From NCBI GenBank assembly GCA_002726925.1, contig PBTJ01000127.1:1-13396 (forward strand): a stretch of 13,396 nt of DNA, written 5' to 3'. The notes under the pieces are model-generated. The model saw nothing but the letters and a program-made list of their open reading frames with translations, was not told where the DNA came from and made no database searches. Below, piece after piece: positions 6,940-13,371 of this stretch (positions within the stretch are counted from its first letter, which is position 1; each line of letters starts with the position of its first letter). The translations under genes were made by a program, and so were the position numbers. Source of the stretch: Gammaproteobacteria bacterium. GTDB taxonomy: Bacteria > Pseudomonadota > Gammaproteobacteria > Pseudomonadales > Azotimanducaceae.

Positions 6940-7806
6940 ATGTCAATTTCATTTAACGACCAAGTCGCCATTGTTACCGGTGCCGGAGGTGGCCTGGGCC
7001 GCTGTCACGCGCTAGAGCTGGCGCAGCGGGGCGCCAAAGTTGTTGTGAATGATTTAGGTGGGACCATGGACGGTACCGGCGGCTCTTCTGAAGCAGCAGA
7101 ATCTGTGGTCGCTGAAATCAAGGCCATGGGGGGTGAAGCCATCGCTAACGGTGGCTCAGTTTCAGACCGAGCTGGCGCGCAAAGTATGGTAGACGACGCT
7201 ATGAATGCGTGGGGTCGCGTCGATGTGTTGATTAACAACGCTGGTATCTTGCGCGATAAGTCGTTTTCAAAAATGACCCTTGATGATTTTGAGATGGTGG
7301 TGAACGTTCACCTGCTTGGTGCGGCCTATTGCTCACACGCGGTATGGCCAATTATGCGCGAACAAAACTACGGTCGTATTTTGATGACCACGTCGCCAAG
7401 CGGCTTGTACGGCAACTTTGGTCAAACCAACTACGGTGCGGCCAAAATGGGCCAAGTGGGTTTGATGAACAGCATGAAAATCGAGGGGGCCAAGAACAAT
7501 ATCCACACCAACAGCATTGCCCCAGTCGCTGCAACACGCATGACCGAGAACCTCATGCCTGAAGAAGTGCTGAAGAAGATCGGACCAGAGTTGGTAACCC
7601 CCGCCGCGATCTTTTTGGTGAGCGAAGATGCTCCTAATGGTGTCATTTTGCAGGCCCAAGGTGGCCAGTATTCGCTGGCGGCAGTGGTTGAAAATAACGG
7701 CGTTGATCTGGGTGTCGATGCGACAGCAGACGATGTTGCCGCGAGCTACGAGGCCATTGTAGACATGGCTCAAGTGAAGACCCGCGGCATGCTACAGCTT
7801 AGCTAA
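6940..7806 (+). CDS. SDR of the MFE-2 / (3R)-hydroxyacyl-CoA dehydrogenase type
   Basis: 288 residues resembling the dehydrogenase unit of peroxisomal multifunctional enzyme 2 (17-beta-HSD type 4). TGAGGGLG is at 13-20, VVNDLGG at 35-41 (Asp38 favours NAD+), NNAG at 99-102, and the catalytic set is Ser152, Tyr165 and Lys169 within SGLYGNFGQTNYGAAKMG. The GNFGQ-NY motif and the C-terminal extension beyond ordinary SDRs are typical of MFE-2 domains. It probably oxidises a 3-hydroxyacyl-CoA to the 3-oxoacyl-CoA. ATG at 6940 is chosen because it has GGAG at 6930-6933 and begins at the conserved domain; the frame is open further upstream but only as antecedent overlap with the carboxyltransferase gene. 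It fits the acyl-CoA cluster as the step after a hydratase. The hydratase and thiolase partners of MFE-2 are absent. Confidence 0.93.
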   Translation: MSISFNDQVAIVTGAGGGLGRCHALELAQRGAKVVVNDLGGTMDGTGGSSEAAESVVAEIKAMGGEAIANGGSVSDRAGAQSMVDDAMNAWGRVDVLINNAGILRDKSFSKMTLDDFEMVVNVHLLGAAYCSHAVWPIMREQNYGRILMTTSPSGLYGNFGQTNYGAAKMGQVGLMNSMKIEGAKNNIHTNSIAPVAATRMTENLMPEEVLKKIGPELVTPAAIFLVSEDAPNGVILQAQGGQYSLAAVVENNGVDLGVDATADDVAASYEAIVDMAQVKTRGMLQLS

Positions 7807-7844
7807 AGCCACTTGGCTGCGGGACTGGCGATGTCCGGTCCCGC
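7807..7844 (+). terminator. Tandem hairpins after the MFE-2-type SDR gene (terminator-like, no U-tract)
   Basis: Immediately after the TAA stop, AGCC-ACTT-GGCT forms a 4-bp hairpin (7807-7818). It is followed by a stronger one: arms GCGGGACTGG (7819-7828) and CCGGTCCCGC (7835-7844), a 10-bp stem with one G-U wobble and a 6-nt loop. No T-run follows, so intrinsic termination would be weak. Rho-aided termination or mRNA 3' protection is possible. It marks the likely end of the acyl-CoA operon. Confidence 0.45.
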
Positions 7845-7869
7845 CCCACCAATTACTTAGCGACAAAAT

Positions 7870-8055
7870 ATGGCAGCGCTAGTCCTCACTTTGATCTTGG
7901 CCTTCGTCATGGCCGGCCTTGGCTGGTTCACCGCAGGCAGCCGCTTCGCCTTCGCCGAAGACTCCAGTGAGAATGATCTTGCCAACTTGGTCGTCTATAC
8001 CTTGGGCTGCCTGCCCGTCAGTTTTGTGATCGTATTTTTTGGCATTGGCGGTTAG
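7870..8055 (+). CDS. Putative small two-helix membrane protein, 61 aa
   Basis: Unrecognised. The ATG at 7870 lacks a clear ribosome-binding site. Residues 3-21 form a hydrophobic helix and residues 39-60 another, with a short polar acidic loop between them (EDSSEND at 30-36), so both ends would face the same side of the membrane. Codon choice favours G or C at third positions like the neighbouring genes. It ends 15 bp before the Methyltransf_24-type gene and could be co-transcribed with it. It may be a real small membrane protein or a chance open frame; hydrophobic spurious ORFs do occur. Confidence 0.5.
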   Translation: MAALVLTLILAFVMAGLGWFTAGSRFAFAEDSSENDLANLVVYTLGCLPVSFVIVFFGIGG

Positions 8056-8065
8056 CGCTAGCGCT
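8054..8065. repeat. 12-bp perfect palindrome AGCGCTAGCGCT
   Basis: The palindrome consists of two AGCGCT units, each itself palindromic. It overlaps the stop codon of the small membrane protein ORF and ends 5 bp before the methyltransferase ATG. It could be a protein-binding site or a small RNA hairpin hiding the start region, or chance. No family assignment is possible. Confidence 0.4.
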
Positions 8066-8070
8066 TATTC

Positions 8071-8682
8071 ATGCAACTACCGATCGATATCGACAGCGTC
8101 AAAGGGTTCCTGCATCCGGATGAAGGCGCCGCTCTATACGAGTATGCGCAGCAAACCGCGGTGCTTGGTCCAAGTCTTGAACTGGGTAGCTACTGCGGTA
8201 AATCGACAGTGTATCTTGGTACTGCTGCCCGGGATGTTCAGGGACAGGTCTATGCGGTAGACCACCACCGTGGTTCAGAGGAGCATCAACTGGGCGAGGA
8301 ATATCACGACGCCGATCTCTTTGATAACGCGCTGCAGCGTATGGACTCGCTACCAGCGCTTAGGCACACCTTAGCGCGTGCCGATCTGGATGCATGGGTC
8401 GTTCCCATTGTTGCATCCAGTGCTCAGGCTGGCCGGCACTGGTCCATTCCCCTGGGCATGGTCTTTATCGACGGCGGTCACAGTTTAGAAGCTGCGCTTA
8501 TCGATTACCGGACTTGGAGCAGGCATATCTGCACTGACGGCATCCTGGCCATACACGATATTTTTCCCAGTCCCAAAGACGGCGGGCAAGCACCGTTCCA
8601 TATCTATCAGCTTGCGTTGGCGTCGGGCCTCTTCGAAGAGGTCGAGATGCGCCAAACTCTGGCGATTCTACGCAGACTCTGA
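8071..8682 (+). CDS. Class I SAM-dependent methyltransferase (Methyltransf_24-like)
   Basis: 203 residues with a class I methyltransferase core. Motif I is LELGSYCGKS (36-45), in which the acidic residue and Gly pattern bind SAM. Asp64 follows in VYAVDHH, the acidic metal/catalytic-type motif VFIDGGHSLE is at 131-140, and LAIHDIFP (159-166) is typical of the Methyltransf_24/TylF-like group. Such enzymes often methylate hydroxyls on sugars or small molecules; the substrate here is unknown. There is no signal peptide or membrane segment. The ATG at 8071 has no strong ribosome-binding site. The gene converges with the minus-strand GT4/methyltransferase/toroid operon with 30 bp between, and probably belongs to the same pathway. 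Confidence 0.85.
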   Translation: MQLPIDIDSVKGFLHPDEGAALYEYAQQTAVLGPSLELGSYCGKSTVYLGTAARDVQGQVYAVDHHRGSEEHQLGEEYHDADLFDNALQRMDSLPALRHTLARADLDAWVVPIVASSAQAGRHWSIPLGMVFIDGGHSLEAALIDYRTWSRHICTDGILAIHDIFPSPKDGGQAPFHIYQLALASGLFEEVEMRQTLAILRRL

Positions 8683-8712
8683 TGGAGCCGATGAGCAAGT
8701 CTATAACGACGC

Positions 8713-9726
8713 CTACGACTCGATTGTTGTGAATAGGGTGCAGGCTCGGGAATACTCAAACAGCGTATCTGCGGCTAACAATACAGCGCCAGCAGTCCAA
8801 GTGGGCTTTTCATCTGGCCAGTAGGCGTCGTCAGGAAACACATAGCCGGTCCACCAACTGCCGTCGTCCAACTGAAAGCGTTGAATGTCGTTATAAAGTA
8901 ACTGAGCGCGGTCGCGCTCCTCCGCGACCACACAAGCCATGATGAGTTCACAGGTTTCGGCCACGGTAACCCAAGGCTGTTCCTTGACGCATCGGCAACC
9001 CAATGTAGGTTCGACAAAGGTATCCCATTTCTCACGGAGTCGGTCGCTGGCTTGATCGCCGGTAACGACGCCGGTTAGCACCGGGTAAAACCAGTCCATG
9101 GAATATCGTGCCTTAGACGCCCAGGTGCGATCAAAACGCTCGGGTTTATGGCGGATGGCGTCGCCCAGTTGTGCGCGTGCTTGCCACCAAGTATCACAAG
9201 GTTCGCCAAGTGTTGTCGCAATGTGGCAGGCACAGGCCAGTGACTTGTAGATGGCGCTGCAGCCGGTGACCAAGGCATCCTTTGATGTGCCGCTGTTGCT
9301 ATCTACTGCCCAGTATATTTCTCCGCTGGGAGCCTGCTGTGCGAGCACGAACTCAACGGCTCGACTTACCATTGGCCAATATCTCGTCAGTGATTGATGA
9401 TCTTCAGTGGCTAAGTAGTAGTGCCAGAGGCCGGCGGCAACATAGGCGACGAAATTGGTCTCGGCGCGGGTATCGTCAGCGACGACGTCACCTTGATAGG
9501 CCGCATACCATGCGCCATCAACCCGCTGCATCCGCGATAGCCACTCAAAGCCTCGAAGTGACGCGGCAAATCGGCCTGCCACATTGAGACCCATGAGTGC
9601 CTCGACATGATCCCAAGGGTCCGTAATACCGCCCTCAAACCACGGAAGCGCACCAGAGGGGTGCTGCAAACCTTCGATGTAGTCGGCCGTGGCCTGCAGA
9701 TGAGCGGGTAGGGTTGTGCCTGACAT
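8713..9726 (-). CDS. Alpha/alpha-toroid protein with QW-like repeats (prenyltransferase/squalene-cyclase-like fold)
   Basis: 337 residues. Four repeats of the type Q-x(2-7)-G-x-W/Y recur along the chain: about 21-29 (QHPSGALPW), 67-73 (QRVDGAW), 130-139 (QQAPSGEIYW) and 285-291 (QLDDGSW). Each follows a helix, as in alpha/alpha-toroid enzymes such as terpene cyclases, prenyltransferases and some glycoside hydrolases. I do not see the DxDD motif of squalene-hopene cyclases, so cyclase activity is unlikely. Databases may label it 'prenyltransferase', but a carbohydrate or polyisoprenoid-binding role is equally open. There is no signal peptide or membrane helix. Its ATG is only 3 nt after the stop of the upstream methyltransferase gene, indicating one operon with that gene and the glycosyltransferase. 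Confidence 0.75.
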   Translation of the reverse strand: MSGTTLPAHLQATADYIEGLQHPSGALPWFEGGITDPWDHVEALMGLNVAGRFAASLRGFEWLSRMQRVDGAWYAAYQGDVVADDTRAETNFVAYVAAGLWHYYLATEDHQSLTRYWPMVSRAVEFVLAQQAPSGEIYWAVDSNSGTSKDALVTGCSAIYKSLACACHIATTLGEPCDTWWQARAQLGDAIRHKPERFDRTWASKARYSMDWFYPVLTGVVTGDQASDRLREKWDTFVEPTLGCRCVKEQPWVTVAETCELIMACVVAEERDRAQLLYNDIQRFQLDDGSWWTGYVFPDDAYWPDEKPTWTAGAVLLAADTLFEYSRACTLFTTIES

Positions 9727-9729
9727 GTA

Positions 9730-10443
9730 CTAGGATTGCCGAAAGTACATGACGACACTCTTACCCAGCAGTGGATTCATCAGGCGATCCAGAGTTTGCG
9801 TCAGCCACGGTCGCTGCATCAGATCCCACACCAAAAAGCGGTGGTACTGTTTCACCAAGAAATGCTCGTCAGCGTTATCCCAGAAAAGGCACTTCAGCCA
9901 CCAGTAGGGCACATGCAGGCTATGAGCCCAATGTCGAGAGAGAAACTTCATGCCCATAGACTGAATGCGTTGTTTGAGCGCATCGGCCTTGAAAATCCGC
10001 ACGTGGCCGCCTTCCACTTCGTGATAGGCATCGCTTAACTGCCAGCATACCCACTCGGGCAAGTAGCGAGGCACGCTGACGGCGAACAAGCCGCCGGGTT
10101 TTAGGACGCGTTTGATCTCCTGTAAAAAGCTGAGGTAGTCGGGAATATGTTCCAGCACTTCAGAACAGATTACCTGATCAAATGTGTCATCCGCGAAGGG
10201 CAGCGTATGGCCCGTGCCCTGAATAAAGCTGCACGTGCCTGCCTTATCGGCGGCGAAGGGAAAGTCTGCCAGACGGCCCTTGGCGGTGCGCAGGTCCAGC
10301 TGCCCTAGGTCTAGGCCAATGATGTCAGCATCGCTCTGTAAGTGCGCCGATATGCTGTGTCGGCCCTCGCCGCAGCCAAGGTCAAGTAGGCGATCCCCAG
10401 GGCGTATGTTCAATCGATCAAAATCAATGGTCTCAAGACTCAC
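9730..10443 (-). CDS. Class I SAM-dependent methyltransferase (UbiE/Methyltransf_11-like)
   Basis: 237 residues from the GTG start. SAM-binding motif I is LDLGCGEGRH (20-29), with acidic Asp45 in IGLDL. LPFADDTFDQV (81-91), SEVLEHI (94-100) and VLKPGGLFAVSVP (113-125) follow in canonical order. The C-terminal ~100 residues are rich in Trp, Tyr and His and presumably form the substrate cap. GTG at 10443 is chosen because AGG lies 9 nt upstream; an in-frame TTG at 10449 would add two residues. Either start overlaps the end of the glycosyltransferase gene (11 or 17 nt), so translation is coupled. It probably methylates the product or acceptor of the neighbouring GT4 enzyme; the target is unknown. 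Confidence 0.88.
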   Translation of the reverse strand: MSLETIDFDRLNIRPGDRLLDLGCGEGRHSISAHLQSDADIIGLDLGQLDLRTAKGRLADFPFAADKAGTCSFIQGTGHTLPFADDTFDQVICSEVLEHIPDYLSFLQEIKRVLKPGGLFAVSVPRYLPEWVCWQLSDAYHEVEGGHVRIFKADALKQRIQSMGMKFLSRHWAHSLHVPYWWLKCLFWDNADEHFLVKQYHRFLVWDLMQRPWLTQTLDRLMNPLLGKSVVMYFRQS

Positions 10444-11707
10444 GAGCAATTACCTGATGATAATGCTGGGTAAATTCCCAAGCCGTGCGGGCCCAGGAAA
10501 AGTGTTCCACCATGCGACGTCTGCCTGCCTCGCTCAAGCGGGCACGTTCAGCCGGGTTTTCGAATAAATCTCCAATGGCCTGCGCCAAGGCTTGGGGATT
10601 TTTGCTGGGTACGATAACGCCCGCGTCACCCACAACTTCTGGCAGCGCGCCGCCGTCGGTGGATACCAGCGGTACGGCGCAGGCCATGGCCTCGCCGGCA
10701 GGAAAACCAAAACCTTCGTACTCCGATGGCACCACAGCCACGCTCGCCTTGGCATAAAGCTGTTTGATCTCGTCGAAGGATAATCCGTGATGAAACTCGA
10801 TATGCCTATCAAGCAGCAAAGACTGTATCAGCTGCTCGGTCTTGCCGCCGGGTTTGGGGGCTCCAATGAAGGTGAGTTTCAAGTCCGGATAGCGCGCAGC
10901 GAGGTCTGCGACGGCCGGGATGAGATGCTGGGTGCCCTTGAGCGGCTGGTCTGCGCTGGCGGTGGTAATTAGGTGGTAAGGCTCTCTGGCGACTGCAGGC
11001 ATTGGTTGGAAAATGTCGCTGTCGATGCCATTGAGGACAACCTTGATACGCTTCTCGGAAATACCAAAGGCCGAAGCAATATCGCGTCGCGAATTCTCAC
11101 TCACCGTGGTGATGTAGGGCAGTTGTCGGGTCACCTGAGTCTGCATCTGCAGGAAGCGATGCCAACGCCGGATTAGCAGTCGCAGGCCCCACTCTTGGGT
11201 ATTTTGCAGAGCGATATCGCGATCGAAGGTGATCGGATGATGGATCGTGCTGGTCACTGCGTAGCCGCGACGCATGAGGCCCAGCAGGCCGGTGCACAAA
11301 CTTTGGTTGTCATGAATGATGTCGTAGCGAGGGCGCGTGATTTTAAAGTGCCTGAGCAGACGATGCCCGAAGGTGAACGGCTCAGGGAAACCCCCACTCC
11401 AATACGATGCCCACTCAAACACGTTTAGCGGGTCGCGCCAGCGCTGCTGGGTCAGCGGCCATGCCGGATTCGGGTTTGCATAAAGGTTTAGGCCAGGCAG
11501 CTTCACGAGACCAACGCGGGCGTCCAGTTCCGGATAGGGTTCACCAGAGATCACGTCGACTCGATGGCCCATGTCAACCAAGGCCTTGGCAAGGTGCTTG
11601 AGATAGACCCCCTGTCCGCCACTGTAGGGGTTGCTGCGATAGCCCAACAGAGCAATGTTCAGTGGTTTATGGCGGTTTGTTGGGCTTGAAGTGGTGCTAG
11701 CGACCAT
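10433..11707 (-). CDS. Glycosyltransferase family 4 (GT-B fold)
   Basis: 424 residues with the GT-B two-domain layout. The N-terminal acceptor domain has the SGGQGVYL loop (29-36) after the first beta strand LNIALLGY. The C-terminal nucleotide-sugar domain has VLNGID (224-229), PLKGT (255-259, Lys257 expected to bind donor phosphate), the E-x7-E motif in EGFGFPAGE (Glu331 and Glu339), and GGALPEVVGDAG (352-363). GT4 enzymes are retaining transferases that add hexoses or similar sugars to lipids, sugars or small molecules at the cytosol or membrane face; donor and acceptor are unknown. It is first in the minus-strand operon with the methyltransferase and toroid genes and divergent from metR. 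Its ATG at 11707 lacks an obvious ribosome-binding site. Confidence 0.92.
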   Translation of the reverse strand: MVASTTSSPTNRHKPLNIALLGYRSNPYSGGQGVYLKHLAKALVDMGHRVDVISGEPYPELDARVGLVKLPGLNLYANPNPAWPLTQQRWRDPLNVFEWASYWSGGFPEPFTFGHRLLRHFKITRPRYDIIHDNQSLCTGLLGLMRRGYAVTSTIHHPITFDRDIALQNTQEWGLRLLIRRWHRFLQMQTQVTRQLPYITTVSENSRRDIASAFGISEKRIKVVLNGIDSDIFQPMPAVAREPYHLITTASADQPLKGTQHLIPAVADLAARYPDLKLTFIGAPKPGGKTEQLIQSLLLDRHIEFHHGLSFDEIKQLYAKASVAVVPSEYEGFGFPAGEAMACAVPLVSTDGGALPEVVGDAGVIVPSKNPQALAQAIGDLFENPAERARLSEAGRRRMVEHFSWARTAWEFTQHYHQVIARES

Positions 11708-11817
11708 AACGCGTGGCGGGTCCGGCCAAAAAGATGAAACATGGTAAAGGACGTACGCTACCCTGAATAGCCAAACCGACGACTGATCGGTTGATTCACC
11801 CTAGTCGCGGGGCCGCC

Positions 11818-11866
11818 ACATGAATAGAATTTGACCATCGAAGATATTTTTGAATTCTATTCATGT
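11818..11866. promoter_or_regulatory. Long inverted repeat overlapping the metR start (probable operator)
   Basis: Perfect 14-bp arms, ACATGAATAGAATT (11818-11831) and AATTCTATTCATGT (11853-11866), are separated by 21 bp. The right arm contains the metR ATG (11863-11865). A plausible -10 element TAGAAT (11825-11830, 5 of 6 matches) lies in the left arm, which would start transcription about 26 nt before the ATG, although no good -35 is seen. Binding here would cover both promoter and start codon. A further TGAATAG copy is at 11764-11770. Confidence 0.7.
11851..11863. promoter_or_regulatory. MetR box TGAA-N5-TTCA
   Basis: TGAATTCTATTCA matches the enterobacterial MetR consensus TGAA-N5-TTCA at all eight defined positions. 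It sits directly at the start of the metR gene. The left arm of the surrounding dyad carries a degenerate second copy (11821-11833, six of eight defined positions). Autoregulation by MetR is the simplest reading. Confidence 0.65.
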
Positions 11867-12792
11867 CACAAATTGAAATGCGCCACCTGCGGACGCTTGT
11901 TGCGCTTCGCGAAACCGGCAGTTTGGTCGAAGCCTCTGAGCGAGTGTTTCTCACGCAGTCGGCGCTTTCCCATCAGATAAAAGAGCTAGAGGGTCGCTTG
12001 GGCTGCTCGCTATTTCTGCGCAAAACGCGACCGGTGCGATTTACCAGCGCTGGCAATCGCCTGCTGCAACTCGCTGACGAAGTGCTGCCGCGCCTGCATA
12101 ACGCGGAGCTTGATTTGGATCGATTCGCCGGCGGTCAATCTGGTCGGATCATCATGGCGATTGAGTGCCACTCGTGTTTTGAATGGCTGCTGCCGGCGAT
12201 TGATGCGTATCGCAACGAGTGGAGCGATGTAGAGCTCGATATATCCAGTGGTTTCCACTTTGCACCCTTCCCGGCGTTGGCCAGAGGCGATCTAGACCTC
12301 GTGATTACAGCCGATCCCCTGGACGAGCCTGGCATTACTTACTTCCCCATTTTTAGCTACGAAGCCCAACTGGCAGTGGCTAAAAGGCACCCGCTGGTGG
12401 AAAAGCCTTGGGCGGAGCCAAGGGACCTTGCTGACGAGGTAGTTATCACCTACCCGGTAGATCGAGAGCGCCTAGACTTGTTCAGCGGTTTCTTGGAGCC
12501 AGCAGGGGTAGAACCTGCCCGTGTACGCCACGCAGAACTGACCACTATGATTGTGCAGTTGGTGGCCAGCGGTCGCGGTGTGACCTGCCTGCCGAATTGG
12601 GCGCTGCACGAGTATTTGCAAAATGACTATGTGGTGGTGCGCTCTCTTGGAGAGGAGGGCGTTTGGCCGACGCTCTATGCCGCGGTGCGTAAAGATCAGG
12701 CCGATGCCCCCTTCATGAAAGCCTTTATCGACGTGGCGAAGCAAGTCTGTTTCGCAAATTTGCGCGGCATCGTCACCGCTGAACTGGGCTAG
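11863..12792 (+). CDS. metR: LysR-family transcriptional regulator MetR (methionine biosynthesis)
   Basis: 309 residues, similar to E. coli MetR over the full length. The N-terminal winged helix-turn-helix (about 6-64) contains LRTLVALRETGSL, TQSALSHQIKELEGRLG and LFLRKTRPVRFT. The effector domain begins IIMAIECHSCFEWLLPA (96-112), the hallmark of MetR, and ends SLGEEGVWPTLYAAVRKD (261-278). MetR uses homocysteine as co-regulator to control metE, metH, glyA and its own gene. No clear ribosome-binding site precedes the ATG at 11863; an internal ATG at 11878 is an alternative start, near where E. coli MetR begins. It is divergent from a glycosyltransferase operon rather than from metE, and its start lies within a strong inverted repeat holding a MetR box. 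Confidence 0.93.
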   Translation: MSQIEMRHLRTLVALRETGSLVEASERVFLTQSALSHQIKELEGRLGCSLFLRKTRPVRFTSAGNRLLQLADEVLPRLHNAELDLDRFAGGQSGRIIMAIECHSCFEWLLPAIDAYRNEWSDVELDISSGFHFAPFPALARGDLDLVITADPLDEPGITYFPIFSYEAQLAVAKRHPLVEKPWAEPRDLADEVVITYPVDRERLDLFSGFLEPAGVEPARVRHAELTTMIVQLVASGRGVTCLPNWALHEYLQNDYVVVRSLGEEGVWPTLYAAVRKDQADAPFMKAFIDVAKQVCFANLRGIVTAELG

Positions 12793-12798
12793 CTACGA

Positions 12799-13371
12799 CT
12801 ACGGAATCAGCGTCTCCACTGCCCATTGGTCAGCATGCAAGGTGTAACGTCGGCGCTCGTGAACGCCGTTAGTCTGGTTGAGATCAAGGCGTTCGATGCT
12901 TTGCGGCAAAAGTAACAATCCTCGCGCATTAGGGGGTGCAACTAGGGGTTCTGGGCGCGGCGCCGTATCGAGCTGCGCCAGCAGATCCTCGCGATCTTCG
13001 ACAGCGCTGCCTTGGGCAATTTGCTCATAGAGCCAGTCTAGGTGTTTTGGCATGTCCGGCCTGAGTTGCCAGCTTTCCGCAATGTGTGTCGCGGGCAGTT
13101 CCTCGCAGCGGGCTTGCATTCGATACTGCACCTGTAGCGACGGCCACCAGGTTTGAAGGGCAATTACACCCTGCACTTGTTGCCACTTTGGGCTGCTGGC
13201 ATTGATGTAAATGGCGAGACCTTCCGCAATGTCGCGGAGTACCAAGGTGCGGGCTTGGGGCAAGCCGTCCTCATCAACAGTAGCTAGGACGCAAACGGCG
13301 GCCATAGGATCTTTTGCATCGCGCGCCTTTCGGCGATCCTCTTGAAATCGCAGCAGAGGGTCGTCCACCAC
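12799..13371 (-). CDS. Pyridoxamine 5'-phosphate oxidase family protein (PdxH-like, divergent)
   Basis: 190 residues from the GTG at 13371; an in-frame TTG at 13389 would add six, and a stop at 13393-13395 bounds the frame. GAG seven nt upstream favours the GTG. The split-barrel flavin domain is recognisable: ATVDEDGLPQARTLVLR (31-46, FMN region with Arg41), an IYIN strand then SSPKWQQV (Lys62), and the C-terminal domain ending HADQWAVETLIP like the PdxH C-terminus. In E. coli PdxH the RLHDR motif provides Arg197 and His199 for substrate binding. Here it reads GVHER (169-173): the His is kept but the first Arg is replaced by Gly. It may be a PNP/PMP oxidase with altered substrate binding or a related flavin or heme protein, so no pdxH symbol. 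It converges on metR with 6 bp between. Confidence 0.8.
   Translation of the reverse strand: MVDDPLLRFQEDRRKARDAKDPMAAVCVLATVDEDGLPQARTLVLRDIAEGLAIYINASSPKWQQVQGVIALQTWWPSLQVQYRMQARCEELPATHIAESWQLRPDMPKHLDWLYEQIAQGSAVEDREDLLAQLDTAPRPEPLVAPPNARGLLLLPQSIERLDLNQTNGVHERRRYTLHADQWAVETLIP

Noticed and set aside
8683..8712. Bidirectional terminator between the convergent methyltransferase and toroid genes
   Set aside because: The 30-bp gap shows no stable hairpin or T-run on either strand.
11774..11792. AACCGA-N7-TCGGTT inverted repeat between GT4 and metR
   Set aside because: Six-bp arms with a 7-bp spacer are too short to claim an operator beside the much stronger dyad at 11818-11866; could be a TetR-like site but unsupported.
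11831..11859. TTGACC as a -35 for metR
   Set aside because: With normal spacing its -10 would fall on the metR start codon region and put the transcript start after the ATG; the TAGAAT at 11825-11830 is the better -10 candidate unless translation begins at 11878.
12793..12798. Terminator between metR and the PdxH-like gene
   Set aside because: Only six bp separate the stop codons and no hairpin with a T-run is visible; any termination signal would lie inside the coding regions.
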